This document shows positions 1 through 12,154 of a DNA stretch of 64,000 nucleotides, one piece after another (positions within the stretch are counted from its first letter, which is position 1; each line of letters starts with the position of its first letter). The notes beneath the pieces are model-generated. The model worked only from the letters and a program-made list of their open reading frames with translations. It was not told the origin of the DNA and searched no databases. Made by a program: the position numbers and the translations under genes. The DNA is taken from contig CM068318.1 of assembly GCA_034766995.1 (NCBI GenBank), positions 2,859,501 through 2,923,500 on the forward strand. The letters run 5' to 3'. Source of the DNA: Acanthacorydalis orientalis (taxonomy: Eukaryota; Arthropoda; Insecta; Megaloptera; Corydalidae).

Positions 1-490
1 TCCGGAACGAAAAAAAACTTGTCCGTGAACCATACTCTAACATGTAAATGTGCAGTTAATATTCTTAAGACGCCCGTCAATGGTGAATTAACTGTCTTAA
101 TTACCTCAGATCATTTTCTTACTTTTCTGTCGCACCTCGAGAGAGCAATTCGTTCTTTTTTTCTGCGCACTTATGTGAGATTCGTTTAAAACTTTTGTAA
201 TATAAGTAATCCTTAGATAATGCGCCCTCCGATGACCTTTTAAGTAAAAATTAGTTTTTTTTTCTTTTCTTTTTTATATAATAAATCTGAGTTTATGAGC
301 CGTGAACGAATAGGTTATAGTACTGTATTTATTGGTCAATAAACATCGTCTATAGTTGCATAGTTGATTTTATTCAATATTGACATTTCGATTCGGGTTC
401 ATGCTATCCTTATAATGAAAGGGTATTTTTATTTTGCACATTAATATACTTTTATTCTTTCTGTAATATATGTTACACTATTATCTTTTG

Positions 491-493
<3 letters not shown>

Positions 494-539
<46 letters not shown>
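494..539. repeat. (TA)n microsatellite
   Basis: Uninterrupted TA dinucleotide tract of about 46 bp. Confidence 0.95.
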
Positions 540-541
<2 letters not shown>

Positions 542-1226
542 TTAATATTTCTAATACAGTGTGGTTTCCGACAATGAACTAGAAATGTCAGACCATACAC
601 CAACCACAAAATCTGTACAATGTCTTCTAAAATGTCAAGTATTAGACTCCTGTTCTAAATTAATCAAATAGCCACTGATTGTTGATTGATAATATTTTCT
701 AATTAAAATATTTCTTAGTTTCGAATTTATGAGCGAAAGAATGATGTTTCATAAAATAATCTGTACTCAATATTAAAATTAGAGTAAAATATAGTGTATT
801 ATTAGAATTTTTGATAAAGAAATTCTTGCTGTATTTACTGTGTACATTCATTTGTAAGACAAAATTTATCAATAGACAAGATTGTAATATTGTTAAAGTA
901 ACATTAATTGTTTAACAGTAATAAGAAATACATTTTTGCATACAGCATTTATTTAATATAAATAAACGTTCAGTGCGCGAATAAATATTCGATTTTTTAT
1001 TGCATTTTAATTGAAATCGTTCCGCTATCTTGCAAGTACAAATCAACCCACGTACCATTCAATTTGATTTTTCGAACAATCACCGTTTCCAGTTTGTTAT
1101 TTCTGCTGTATTCATTACAATAAGCAAACAGAACGTTTAAAATTCGTTTTTATAGACAAAAAAAATATGTATACAGTGTGTACTCCATTTTAGCGACGCG
1201 CATGTAATAAATCTGTTTTTTAAAAC

Positions 1227-1229
<3 letters not shown>

Positions 1230-1281
<52 letters not shown>
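1230..1281. repeat. (TA)n microsatellite
   Basis: Uninterrupted TA tract of about 52 bp. Confidence 0.95.
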
Positions 1282-1282
<1 letters not shown>

Positions 1283-1598
1283 CTGCATATTAAATCAATT
1301 ACAACTAGGACATGGAAGCAATATGAATAGCATTATGTAGATTGCATTCAATCGAAACATGTAGATACGAACAGAGATAAAACCATATTCTGTAGTTATT
1401 CGTCCTTCTATACAATGTTACAGTTTTAACTTCTACAACGCTGTATGTAGACAAAGCTCTGTGCTTCCCCGTCTTTTAAATACACAATGATAAAAGCCAG
1501 CAGGCAGAGCATACAACATAACAATAGACTCTCTTGTTTATGAATTAAAACTCATTAGGGACGGCAAGCTAAATGTAGCTGATGTAGTGTATATATGT

Positions 1599-1606
<8 letters not shown>

Positions 1607-1644
<38 letters not shown>
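1607..1644. repeat. (TA)n microsatellite
   Basis: TA tract of about 38 bp, preceded by imperfect GTATACATAC units. Confidence 0.95.
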
Positions 1645-1647
<3 letters not shown>

Positions 1648-2654
1648 TGTATACGTTTATAACAATATCTGATAATAGAAAAGGGAGTCACTGTTGATTT
1701 AACTTAACAATACCGAATCTGTAAAGTTTAAACATGATGTTTCCTGACATGAATATCTTTACTGCAAAATTGTGTATTTGGAACAAAATCAAGAGATGAT
1801 ATGTATTTTTATTTAATCTGTTCCATACGAATCAGCTTTTTATTTTTTTTTTAATACAAATGTCTCTATAACTAATGTCTCTATAAACACTAATTTGTTT
1901 TAATATTTAACATACATTTCAGAAATTAGTATTTACTGAATATATAAACGTTTTATGAAGTGAAGAACTTGTATAAATATTGAATTTAAATTCATATTCA
2001 ATTAAATTTAAATAATAGTAAAATTTATGCTTAGTAAATTTCTTGATGTCTATTGTGTTGTGGAATTTTAAAACCCGATTAAGGGTTGTTCAGTCGAATA
2101 AATGTGTTTATTCGAATTCTAACAGTTTATTTTTTTATATTTTTAAATTTATAATTTGATAGTAGTTTGAAAAATTATAAAATCATACAACTGAATTTAA
2201 ATGACGTATTTTTTCCAGTCGAAAAGTATAATAATTCTATTTTGAAATTTTGTGGGTTCATATTAGATTCTATTAGTTTTAAAGACATTTCTTTTAAAAT
2301 AACTCTTAGGAATTAATGGAAAATAAGATAAATATTTTAATTTTAAATTGGAGATATGTTAACATTATATAAAACTCTGTCAAAAGAATGGTTAATTTAA
2401 GATTTAAAAACTCTCTAGTATAAATCCTATATATATATATATATAATATAATTTTCAAAATAAGTTTTATACATTTTTGATTTGTGTCCATACAGATGCT
2501 TTTTTTCATATATTAATCAGTACATGTTATAAGTAGATGTAGGAAAAACAAATATGTATATATATATATATTTGTGTGTGTGTATGTGAATATAATCATA
2601 TATCTGTGTGTATATGTGTGTCATGATTGAATCGAATTATTCATGAGAAAACAC

Positions 2655-3030
2655 ATTATTCTCCATTGAAGTGTAACATGCGATAAAGCAAGCCCACACA
2701 CCGGTGTGCTTATAAAGCAAAAAATAATCCGGCAATAGTTTATTCTTAAACTTATATTGGCTGCGAGAGAGCAGAAGCGGCATCAACATTGCCCGTTCCG
2801 GGCCATTGCATGCGAGTGAACGTCTCTGCATAGGATCGAGTTAAACTCAAATAGCCTTTATTTTACGTGCCTCGAAACTTTAAGGGAAATAAAAAGGCAA
2901 TCACACGTTGAATCAGATGTTGTTATTGGCGATTGCCTACGTACCGGTGGGACACATTTGCTCTAGTGCCAACTAGTGTCTCGCAGGAGCGCTACACTTG
3001 TGTGTCACTTTCGAACTTGTTTACGTTAAA
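2655..3030. promoter_or_regulatory. GC-richer non-coding island
   Basis: Base composition rises clearly above the AT-rich surroundings, and there are no long A/T runs or TA tracts. It contains the perfect 12-bp palindrome CACACCGGTGTG at 2697-2708 and a second ACCGGT at about 2945. No reading frame looks coding. It is a candidate conserved cis-regulatory element, judged by composition only. Confidence 0.3.
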
Positions 3031-4119
3031 CTTCTAATGTGTATTTATATTTATTGAGGCGAGTCATCCGGAAAGACGATTTATAGAAATGTATTTTATC
3101 GGACGGCTGAGGTTTTTTTTTGGTAGCGACAAACGGCGATAAATAAATATTTATGTACGAGGATCGAAAAATCCGGTTAGTATGTCCATCAACTAACTTG
3201 TTCGGATCGTATTTATCTAGAGTCTATCTACAATCGTTCTACACAAACCGATCAAGTTTATTAATGTTTTAGACATATTAGTAAAATTAATTTAACAATT
3301 ATTCCAAAACTACAATGTGTTAAAATCAAACACGAGTGAAAGAATTTTATTAATTAACATATCAAGTACCTCGGCGGCCAGTGGCAGATGCTTTACTTAC
3401 AGATATTTAATTTAACAATCAATCTTCAAGAATTGTTCATGTTAATTAATATTCTGTTTATCAATAAAGGCCTAACTAAGGCTCGAGTGTCAAAACTAGT
3501 CACGCCAGATCAAGAACGTCATGTCAATTTATTTATTTAATTGGAACAGCGCTCAAAGTATTAACACATTTTTGCTGTAACTGAATATCAGATAAACAAA
3601 ATCGAAACTGTTCGATTCATTAAATTAATATTGGGATCTTTATAAATGTAAAATGTACATTTTATAAAAAAAGATTTTAAATAAAATAGCGAGTGTTTCA
3701 TTGAAATATATTTTCGATTGGAAATTTATTTTCATTCCGTCTATCGATTCGACAATCTTACATTTCATAAAATCATTAATTAATTATAAATGTTACTCGA
3801 TAATTAATAATCATATTGCAACGAGCGCTTATTAAATATCGGAATAGCACGTTTAATTATTGAACTTAATTTTCGTACATATTTGAATATTAATTTATGT
3901 CACAGCGAGAACACTTGCGTTTCGAATCGATAAAACGAATTAAACTGTTGTCTCGTACGGTTATTTAAAAATTAAATAAGAGCGTACAGAATGAGGTACA
4001 ACCGATACAGACATAAAATAATCATTACACACTGTAATTATTCAAAAATTATTTATCACGGACGTTTTTATTGTTTAACATTCAACTCTTATCCTAACAC
4101 AACGATAGCATAAGATTCA

Positions 4120-4290
4120 TATTGGAAGCGGACACTGTTGTCATATACGGTTGAATAACATTATCTTGATCATGCACGCCACTGGCTTGACACGAACGTA
4201 ACACATGTCAGGCCAGTTATGTAATCTACAGGCGTATAATTGTGTACATGTATTGGAAACGTGTGCTTCACGGTAATTTTATCTAGATTT
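4120..4290. promoter_or_regulatory. GC-richer non-coding island
   Basis: Mixed-composition stretch in AT-rich DNA, with no open frame of note. It is a candidate regulatory element by composition alone. Confidence 0.2.
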
Positions 4291-5124
4291 CGATTGTAAT
4301 TATCGTCGTGTCACAAGATACAGAGTTTGTGTTATTCCGCCGTTTTATTTATACGACACATTAATTTGCGTTTTCTATTTTAAAATTATTCTATTTATAA
4401 AATCTTTTTTTCGGTCTATATCGATTCGGTGCGATTATTTAATTGTTTTTTTGGTTCGGCGATTTTGGAATGTTTGTTTGCTTTCATTTAAATGAGCATT
4501 GAAATCAATCACATGACACTGTGACGTCTGTTTAGACATCGAACATTTAAAAATTGATTTCATTTCATTGGAAAGTGTATGCAAAAGAATTTACAGGAAG
4601 AATTCAAAAATTAGTAGAGAATATACAGAAAATCAATAGGATTCAGGTTGAAATGTGAAAATGTGGATAATATCATGGTCTCAAAAACGTTACTTGATAA
4701 AATATTAAAGAAAAGAAGAGAAAACGTGTTGTCCATTTTTATAGATAAGTGTATTAATGTACACAAACATATATTAGTTGATGCTGAAGAACTTAGAGCA
4801 ATATTAAAAATATAATTGAAAGAGAAATAATTGTAGAGTTTATATGTTTTTACTGATATTAAGATTGGAATTCTATAATAATTTAAATACGGTTGAAAGT
4901 AAATCAAGTGTTGACATACTTTTAAAAAGTAAAATAAATCTAATATTTTCCATTTGTGAAACGTTTTATATTTATTCGAATCTATCACTCCTCACACACA
5001 ATCGATTTTTTTTCATCGATGAGTTCGAAAGTTTTTTTTTGTCAATTTTGGATGAAATTTCGTTTCAGTACCAAAATTACAACTGGGATCCAAAATCTGC
5101 TATTCGAATAACGTTTCAATATAT

Positions 5125-5285
5125 TTCTCAGAGATTTTTCTACATCTTTGCGCTCTGAAGATGCCAACATCGACTTCGAAATGCACAAAATCAAAATCAA
5201 TAATGATTTATCAAACGTTCTTGATCAGAAAAAGTGTTTGTGCTCTGTGAGGCGAGAAAACGATTCATTTGGGAAAGTGAAATCG
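5125..5285. mobile_element. Palindromic Tc1-like MITE, right-half fragment
   Basis: Carries the family's right-half series: TTTGCGCTCTGAAGATG, then the CAATAATGATTTATC core, TTGATCAGAAAAAGTG and GATTCATTTGGGAAAGTG. The left half is too diverged to recognise. Confidence 0.6.
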
Positions 5286-5340
5286 AATAACGTTTTTTTT
5301 AAAAAAAATAATTATAATACATAAATATGAATCGTTTCCT

Positions 5341-5372
5341 GTTCACAACTGTACTTGTTCACAACTGTACCT
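5341..5372. repeat. Short direct duplication
   Basis: Two head-to-tail copies of a 16-bp unit containing TTCACAACTGTAC. No function is apparent. Confidence 0.6.
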
Positions 5373-5825
5373 TTCCTCGGATATTTATATATGTCTATTT
5401 ATACGAGATTAAAATGAATCGTTCGAGAAATCTAGAATATAATTGTTACAAATGAAATAATCCAGAAGAAAAGCACGAGCTAGATGTACTTCTTTACGTA
5501 TATACGTAATATAAACAAAGTTAAACAAGAAACACACTAATTGTTTTCAAGTATATACTTATTTAACAAGTTCCACTGATTTTTACGTCGAGAATCGCGA
5601 TTTTCACGAGCGAAACCTTACTTTGCATAAATTTAAATACAGTCTTTTCATTAATGATAACTAAATCGGCGCTGGATAAGGAACGCTCGAAAACATTGTC
5701 TTCAAGAATAAACAGTCTTGAGCCCTAAATACATTTCATGAATGTTAAATGTCAGCAGTAGACGCGAATTTAAAATTCCATCCATTTAATTTGTTTGATT
5801 AGTAATTATATGAAATACTATATAC

Positions 5826-6010
5826 AAACGGGTCCATTGTGCTCACCGCGTTCGGCGAGAGCACGCGAACGACGCCCGTACGTCGCGACGCGTTAAGGGA
5901 CCGTTTCGGATGCCAGTAATCCGAGATCTCCACACCCTTGTTTAACCTTTATACTACAGACTATCCCCGGAGACGTTTATTCCCGTAGCAAATTGTAATC
6001 ATTTGGGATT
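5826..6010. promoter_or_regulatory. GC-rich island with dense CpG
   Basis: This is the most GC-rich patch of the first 12 kb, with many CG dinucleotides (GCGTTCGGCGAGAGC, CGTCGCGACGCG). No plausible ORF or splice sites were found. It is a candidate enhancer, distal promoter or conserved non-coding element, inferred from composition only. Confidence 0.35.
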
Positions 6011-6363
6011 AGGTGTTCCCGATTTTGACCTGTATGTTGACAATAACTTGAGCTGCTTAAACTATTGTCGTTAAAAGTAATTTTATAGCGAACGATGTAC
6101 AGGATTTGTGTTTATGCTATTGAAAAAAGGATATAAACATACGTACATGTAAATATATATACACACACACATATATACATATACACATGTATGTATTTAT
6201 GTAGTAATTTATATAAATAAAAGTACAGATGAATTATTCAAAATGAATTCTCCAAGATAATGATTTTATTTTAATGAAAATATAACAGTAAATATAGTAT
6301 AGTCATTCGATTTTTTTACTTCTCATTTTATGTCTAATTAAGAAGTAAATTTATTAATATATA

Positions 6364-6366
<3 letters not shown>

Positions 6367-6406
<40 letters not shown>
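6367..6406. repeat. (TA)n microsatellite
   Basis: TA tract of about 40 bp. Confidence 0.95.
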
Positions 6407-6408
<2 letters not shown>

Positions 6409-6837
6409 CTTGAATATTTCAAAATTCTGAAATTTCGAAACAAAAAATGTATATTTTTTAAAAAACCCATATAGCTCTAAACTCAATCCGAATTAATACT
6501 AAATATAACCTGTTGATTTTCGAATATATTTAGGAATAGTTTCATCAATCTCCTGTATAACACAGTATGCATTTTCATAAATCTTTATAACACTTCCAAG
6601 ATCATCAACAGAGTATACAGGAATTACTAGTTTGAAGTATGAAAACAATTTCATATTATTAAATGAAATTTATGATGTAATTTTTAAAATTCTGTTTAAA
6701 GTTTTGTCAAATTTATACACTTTTCTTTTGGAAATGTTTAGGGTATATTTCTCCATAAAACCACTGACCAAGTGAATACAAGAAAGTTGAATTTCCATAG
6801 TATTGTCTGTCAATACTATTCAATTGAGGTGCAGGTT

Positions 6838-6842
<5 letters not shown>

Positions 6843-6891
<49 letters not shown>

Positions 6892-6905
6892 TATATATAT
6901 ATATA
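6843..6905. repeat. (TA)n microsatellite, interrupted
   Basis: TA tract of about 63 bp broken by two TTTA interruptions. Confidence 0.95.
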
Positions 6906-7064
6906 CACATATAAATTTGTGTGTGCATATATTATAATAAAATCAAAACAAAAAAAAATATGATTGATATATAAAATGCAATGATGTTTTTTCATGAAAA
7001 TGTCAAAATATATTCGTTGTGAACAACGGATGACAGCAAAAATTAATCACTTTAAAAGGTTACT

Positions 7065-7250
7065 GTATACATTGACACAATGGCAAAGCACAACACAAAC
7101 TAAACGTCATCACATGTAATCTATAAAACAAACAGCTGCCCCGTATCAATTGTCAACCACTAAATATTACTCGGAGTAAAGGACATCAAAGCGATTAAGT
7201 AAATGGTACATCATGTACTCGCATGTACTGCACGAGTTTTATACTCGAAA
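7065..7250. promoter_or_regulatory. GC-richer non-coding island
   Basis: Mixed-composition patch with no coding frame. Candidate regulatory DNA by composition only. Confidence 0.2.
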
Positions 7251-7456
7251 CACTGTATTTAATATTATATGTATATATTCGTATTACATATTTAATAGAT
7301 ATTGAAAAGATTTATCCTTTTATAAAACTGAAAACAGAGGATTTATTCTATGTTCGTTTTTTAATGCGATTCGATGTTTAAAAGTGTATTAAAACAAGGA
7401 TTAAGTATAAGTTATGTAACAAATATTTTTTTATTTATTTTAATAAGTGAGAATTA

Positions 7457-7497
<41 letters not shown>

Positions 7498-7734
7498 CCA
7501 TCGATATAAGTAGATTGATTTAAATTTAAAAATTACAAGACAAAAATTTAGAGAAAAGAACATTTTTTCCTGTAAATTTATAATCTTTAGATTATAAATA
7601 AATTCTGCAAAGATGGAAATACGAAATATAATATTAATGAATAATTCTATCCTTATCAGAGTTTCATTGATGAATTACAGTTGGTTTATGTAATATAGAT
7701 AAGAACGAATGAAATACATTTTAATGACGCAATA

Positions 7735-8010
7735 CAGTTTTGACACTATGGTGAAATCTACTTTCAGAAATGAACTCGTTTCATTCCCGAAAGCTACACA
7801 AACTTTTCTTGGTCAAAAGTGTTCAACAAGTTATTGATATTGAGTGATTTACTGTTTAGAAAACGTTTTCCAAACAGTAAATTACTATAGCAGTAATAAG
7901 AAAAATAATCAGAAAGACAGAGTGAAGAGTTGGAGACTTTTGCAGAGAATACTTTTTCAGGTGTTTGGAATGAAAAAAGAATTCATTTGTGAAAATATTT
8001 TATAGTTTTT
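7735..8010. mobile_element. Palindromic Tc1-like MITE copy
   Basis: The left end reads CAGTTTTGACACTATGG directly after TA. It is followed by the family's TTCATTCCCGAAAGCTACAC and GGTCAAAAGTGTTC blocks. The right half has the inverse AAAAAAGAATTCATTTGTG. The middle is replaced by a small hairpin (ACTGTTTAGAAAACG and its complement). Confidence 0.7.
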
Positions 8011-8679
8011 GATTTCTTATGCAGTACAACGGTACCATTGAAAGAATATATTGTTTGTTGATGAGCGAGATGGAGATTTGATCTTTCTTTAAAAGTCAAA
8101 CCTCACTTTATGTTTTGAGTAAAAAAATATGTATTTGGAATATTACATTTATTAATTTTATTATTGGTAAAGATATTTATATAGATTTTGTATTAAAAAA
8201 GATGAAAATACTTAATAATGGAATCTTATATAACTATACTTTATAATTAATTATTTATATATATGTATATATATATATAAATATTTATTAGAAGAATTTT
8301 CCACTCTAATGTACAGAAAAAATATTCTTAACAGATCGACTGATTGTTTACAGATTAAAAAACATTTATGTTTTTTAAAAAACTGAATTAAAATTTGACT
8401 AATTCAACATCTGAAATCTTTTTATTGTTATTATAACTGAAATTCTCTATAATTAAAAAAATATTATAAATGGTGATTCAAATTATAGAAGTTTGACTGT
8501 ATTCAGGTGTGAAACCAATTAATCCACATATATTTTTTCCTTTAAATAAAGCTATTTATATTTAAATTAGACCTTTCGAGCTAAGACAGAAAACAAAACC
8601 GAACGTACAAATAAATAGTAAAATAAGTTTAATTCAATTAACATTCAGTACACATTTTCAATTCCAAATACACAATCTT

Positions 8680-8960
8680 CCAGTTCCCTTCAGTCCGTCA
8701 TTGTTTCCTTAATATGGAAAAAAGCGTAATGTAGCACACACTCTTAATTTTAATTGAGTTATTAAATAAATTAAAGTAGGACGTAACCGGCAGTGCCAAC
8801 GACAAGGAAATAATTATTAGTTTCCTGTTTCGGTTTTAAATATACTTGTTGAAGCGCTCAGGTTGCACTTGATTAAAAACGTATATTTACAATAGAAAGG
8901 CAGTGACGCTTGACGCTTACAGGGAGGGTATATTTAATGTCAGTTTACGTTCAAAGTTAA
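8680..8960. promoter_or_regulatory. GC-richer non-coding island
   Basis: Composition rises (GTAACCGGCAGTGCC, GTGACGCTTGACGC) without a coding frame. Candidate regulatory element by composition only. Confidence 0.25.
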
Positions 8961-9178
8961 TTATTGAATATTGCGGTGTTTAATTTAGATTAAACATTGT
9001 TTTAAATAATTAAAGTATAGTTTCGACGGTCGAACGATTTTTTTTCGTATGTTACGTACGTCTGTAAAACTAATATTCAATAAATCGGCTGAGTTGTTTG
9101 ATGGAATTGTATCGATTTTCAGACAAATTAACTTAATTAAAAATTATACTTGTATATATATATACACACACATACACA

Positions 9179-9181
<3 letters not shown>

Positions 9182-9218
<37 letters not shown>
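9182..9218. repeat. (TA)n microsatellite
   Basis: TA tract of about 37 bp following a short CA-rich stretch. Confidence 0.95.
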
Positions 9219-9223
<5 letters not shown>

Positions 9224-9777
9224 AAGTCTGCAGACGAACTATGAAGAATTTGTCATAAGAAAAGAACACGGGTGGTGGATAATCGTAAATATTGGAAAGT
9301 GAAAAAATATAAATAGATCCTAAAGGAGATTAATGAATAGCCAGGATAAAGATATCAAAAATCTGTAAGAATTTATAAGAAAAAGGTACTAGATTGTTCA
9401 AAGTGTAAGATTACAGGAAACCTTGATAATAAAGGTCTCTTCAAATTTCGTTCGAATTTAAAATATTTTCTACACAGTTCCAATGTACTTTTTGATATCC
9501 TTTACTATTTGTACATTAGTTTCTTTTTCAGTCTATTTATATTTTATTTATATTTTTTGAGAACCGTGGATATATTTCATTCTTTACATATTTTTTTTCG
9601 AAATGAAATGTTTAATAATTAATTATTTTGACAACTGGTTAATACTTCCTGTCGTTCGTCGAATATTATGATCTTATTTTCTTATAATTTATTTCAGGCA
9701 TTTCTATTTCAGAGTCTTTATTTTTTTAGTATGTCTCTGTCGTTCGTTTTCATCTGTAGCTATATAGATGAAAACAT

Positions 9778-9825
<48 letters not shown>

Positions 9826-10389
9826 CATATAATATATAATTGTATGTAATATACATTTTTATAAACACATTTTAAAAAATCCAAATGCAAAGACATTTTG
9901 TAAAACTTACCAAAAAAATAATCAAATAAAATCGGTAAAATTCACAGCTTTTACTGCTTTGTAGATAATTTTTTCATCATATCCTGGAATAAAAAAAGAG
10001 GATGTATAGTTTTATGTTATTGAATTAAAAGAAAATAAAAGAATTAGATTTTAACTGCAAGTGAACAAACATCATGTATTTAATAAGATGTCCGTTTAGC
10101 TAAATATAACGTTTATAAATAGTATTATTTGTAAAATAAATATATCTTTGAGAGTAGCTGGAATATTTTATTAAAAGAGAGATTGACAAATAATATTAGA
10201 AATTATAAATAATACTATTTATTATTTTCAACAAACGTGTGTAATAGGTACACTTGGAGGTTATGAAAATAATAATAAAATAAATAATTTCTCACTATGT
10301 TGATGTATTTTCTAAGAATATTTAAGAGATCATTGTTTTTAAAGAGTATTTAGAAAATATTCATGATTTTTAAAATGTTACATTTAATT

Positions 10390-10397
<8 letters not shown>

Positions 10398-10447
<50 letters not shown>
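10398..10447. repeat. (TA)n microsatellite
   Basis: TA tract of about 50 bp continuing into imperfect GTATATATG units. Confidence 0.95.
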
Positions 10448-10457
<10 letters not shown>

Positions 10458-10926
10458 GTGTATATTAAATAATATTACGAATTGTACACGCATGTTATAA
10501 ATTCGATTATTCAGTCGATTTTTTATTTATGGTGCATATAATTACTACGAGCACGTAAAAACATTCGTTATCTAGAATCGAACCGTATGACAATCTTTCT
10601 AACGCAAACATATTTATATGATTATTATCACTGGAAGAAAAAGCAACACCGCACGGAAAATAATCGCATGTGAAGTCACAGATATTATTTGTGTCGATAT
10701 TTAACTACCTGGATATATATTATTAATTATGTTTCTGTAATGTTTATGTACAATTGTTCGCGTGATTTGTGTTGTACCTAGTTTATCTGATAATAAATGT
10801 ACAAATAACTGATTATCTGTAGAAAAGTACGGTTCGAGTTGTAGTTATTTCGATAATCGTATTTTTAAATCGTTATATTTCCTTATTTAAGAATGAGATG
10901 TTTAATTAGTTGATTTTATTGTAATT

Positions 10927-11130
10927 CGGTACTGACACATTCAGTGTCACAAATGAATTTTTGGCACAGAAAATGTTTTTCGGGTCAGAAATGTTAATGA
11001 ACATTATTGCTTAATCCTAATTATTACTTGTAAACATTTAGATGTCAATGCTATTATATTGGGAGCGAGAAAGTACAAAGAAATATCAATAATGATTTAT
11101 TGAACATTTCAGGTTAAAAATATTGTGGAC
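10927..11130. mobile_element. Palindromic Tc1-like MITE, diverged copy
   Basis: Shows the family blocks in degraded form: GACACATTCAGTGTCACAAATG at the left and CAATAATGATTTATTGAAC at the right, with short inner arms. Confidence 0.5.
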
Positions 11131-11738
11131 CGAAAAAATAATTAATGTATGAAAACAGTTGTTTTAAATTTCATATTGTTTGTATCCTTATATAACTTAA
11201 TAATGTGAATGTTTTTCGAATTATCGCAAGAAATATATTTTTTAATGAATGAAATCATTATCATCTCAAAAAAGTACATTTTTATATTTTTGTTTAAAGA
11301 CAGGCTTTTTTAAGAAAAATATTTTAGATGAGTTTCATAGATAATTCACTTTTTACTATTTTTTTTTTAAGAATTATTCATCGATTCGTTGAACTTGTGA
11401 TTTTTTACAATTGGTTTAATGGATTTCAAAAGAATTTTAATCGCATAAAATATTTAATAAAATATTATAAATAAAATCAACAATCAAAAAAAGATTAATA
11501 ATCAATTATTGAATAATTGTAATCAAAATTTTGCAAGGTTCGTGTTGTAACTGAAAAATTAGCTTGTATAAGTGAATTTAGCCACGGTGCTAAACCCATA
11601 AATAAATATACAACTATTTCGATTAGATGCCAATTGTTTGTTGATTTTTTAACTAATAAAAAAATAAAGTGCCCCATAAACTTTCTTGCCCAGGATTCCC
11701 AACCATTGTACTTGTCATTGGTTAAAATGTTTATTTTT

Positions 11739-11777
<39 letters not shown>

Positions 11778-11816
11778 AATGACGATAAAACAAGTTATAA
11801 AACTGTTGAAATGATT

Positions 11817-12128
11817 CAGTATTTCCTGACTATTATGGTTTTTAAATTTCACAAATAAATTTATCTTTGATCGTTGCATACATTCATTTCAATGGCGGTG
11901 CCACAATTCTAGAGCACCGAGGTGTAAAAAAATCTCTTGAAAATTTGTACGTTTCTAGAGTACAAATAATGAGATTTGTCTGTACATTAGTGCTCTGAGA
12001 ATGATAGCATCGCCATCGCAATGCCCATAAGCAACAATCGATCAATGATGACTTATTGAATATTACTGAGCAGATTTTTTTTACGGAATGGAGAGTTCAT
12101 TCGTGAAATAGTTGTAGTGTTAGAACTG
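11817..12128. mobile_element. Palindromic Tc1-like MITE abutting a gene A exon
   Basis: The two arms face each other. The left arm runs through TTGATCGTTGCATAC and CAATGGCGGTGCC to CTAGAGCACC. The right arm returns through TTAGTGCTCTGAGAATG, CATCGCCATCGCAATG and AAGCAACAATCGATC. The right end reads AGTGTTAGAACTG followed by TA. Only 24 bp separate it from the gene A exon at 12155, so it lies next to the branch point and acceptor. Confidence 0.8.
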
Positions 12129-12154
12129 TACTGTGATGATTTCTAATATTGCAG

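Larger units (their letters stand above)
1..12154. other. Gene-free 12-kb stretch (intron or upstream region of gene A)
   Basis: I find no exon with coding-like codon use and usable splice sites on either strand. The stretch holds nine to ten long TA tracts, several MITE copies and five GC-richer islands listed separately. The first visible exon of gene A starts with a splice acceptor at its downstream end, so at least the distal part must be intron of that gene. How far upstream the intron reaches cannot be seen. Confidence 0.5.
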
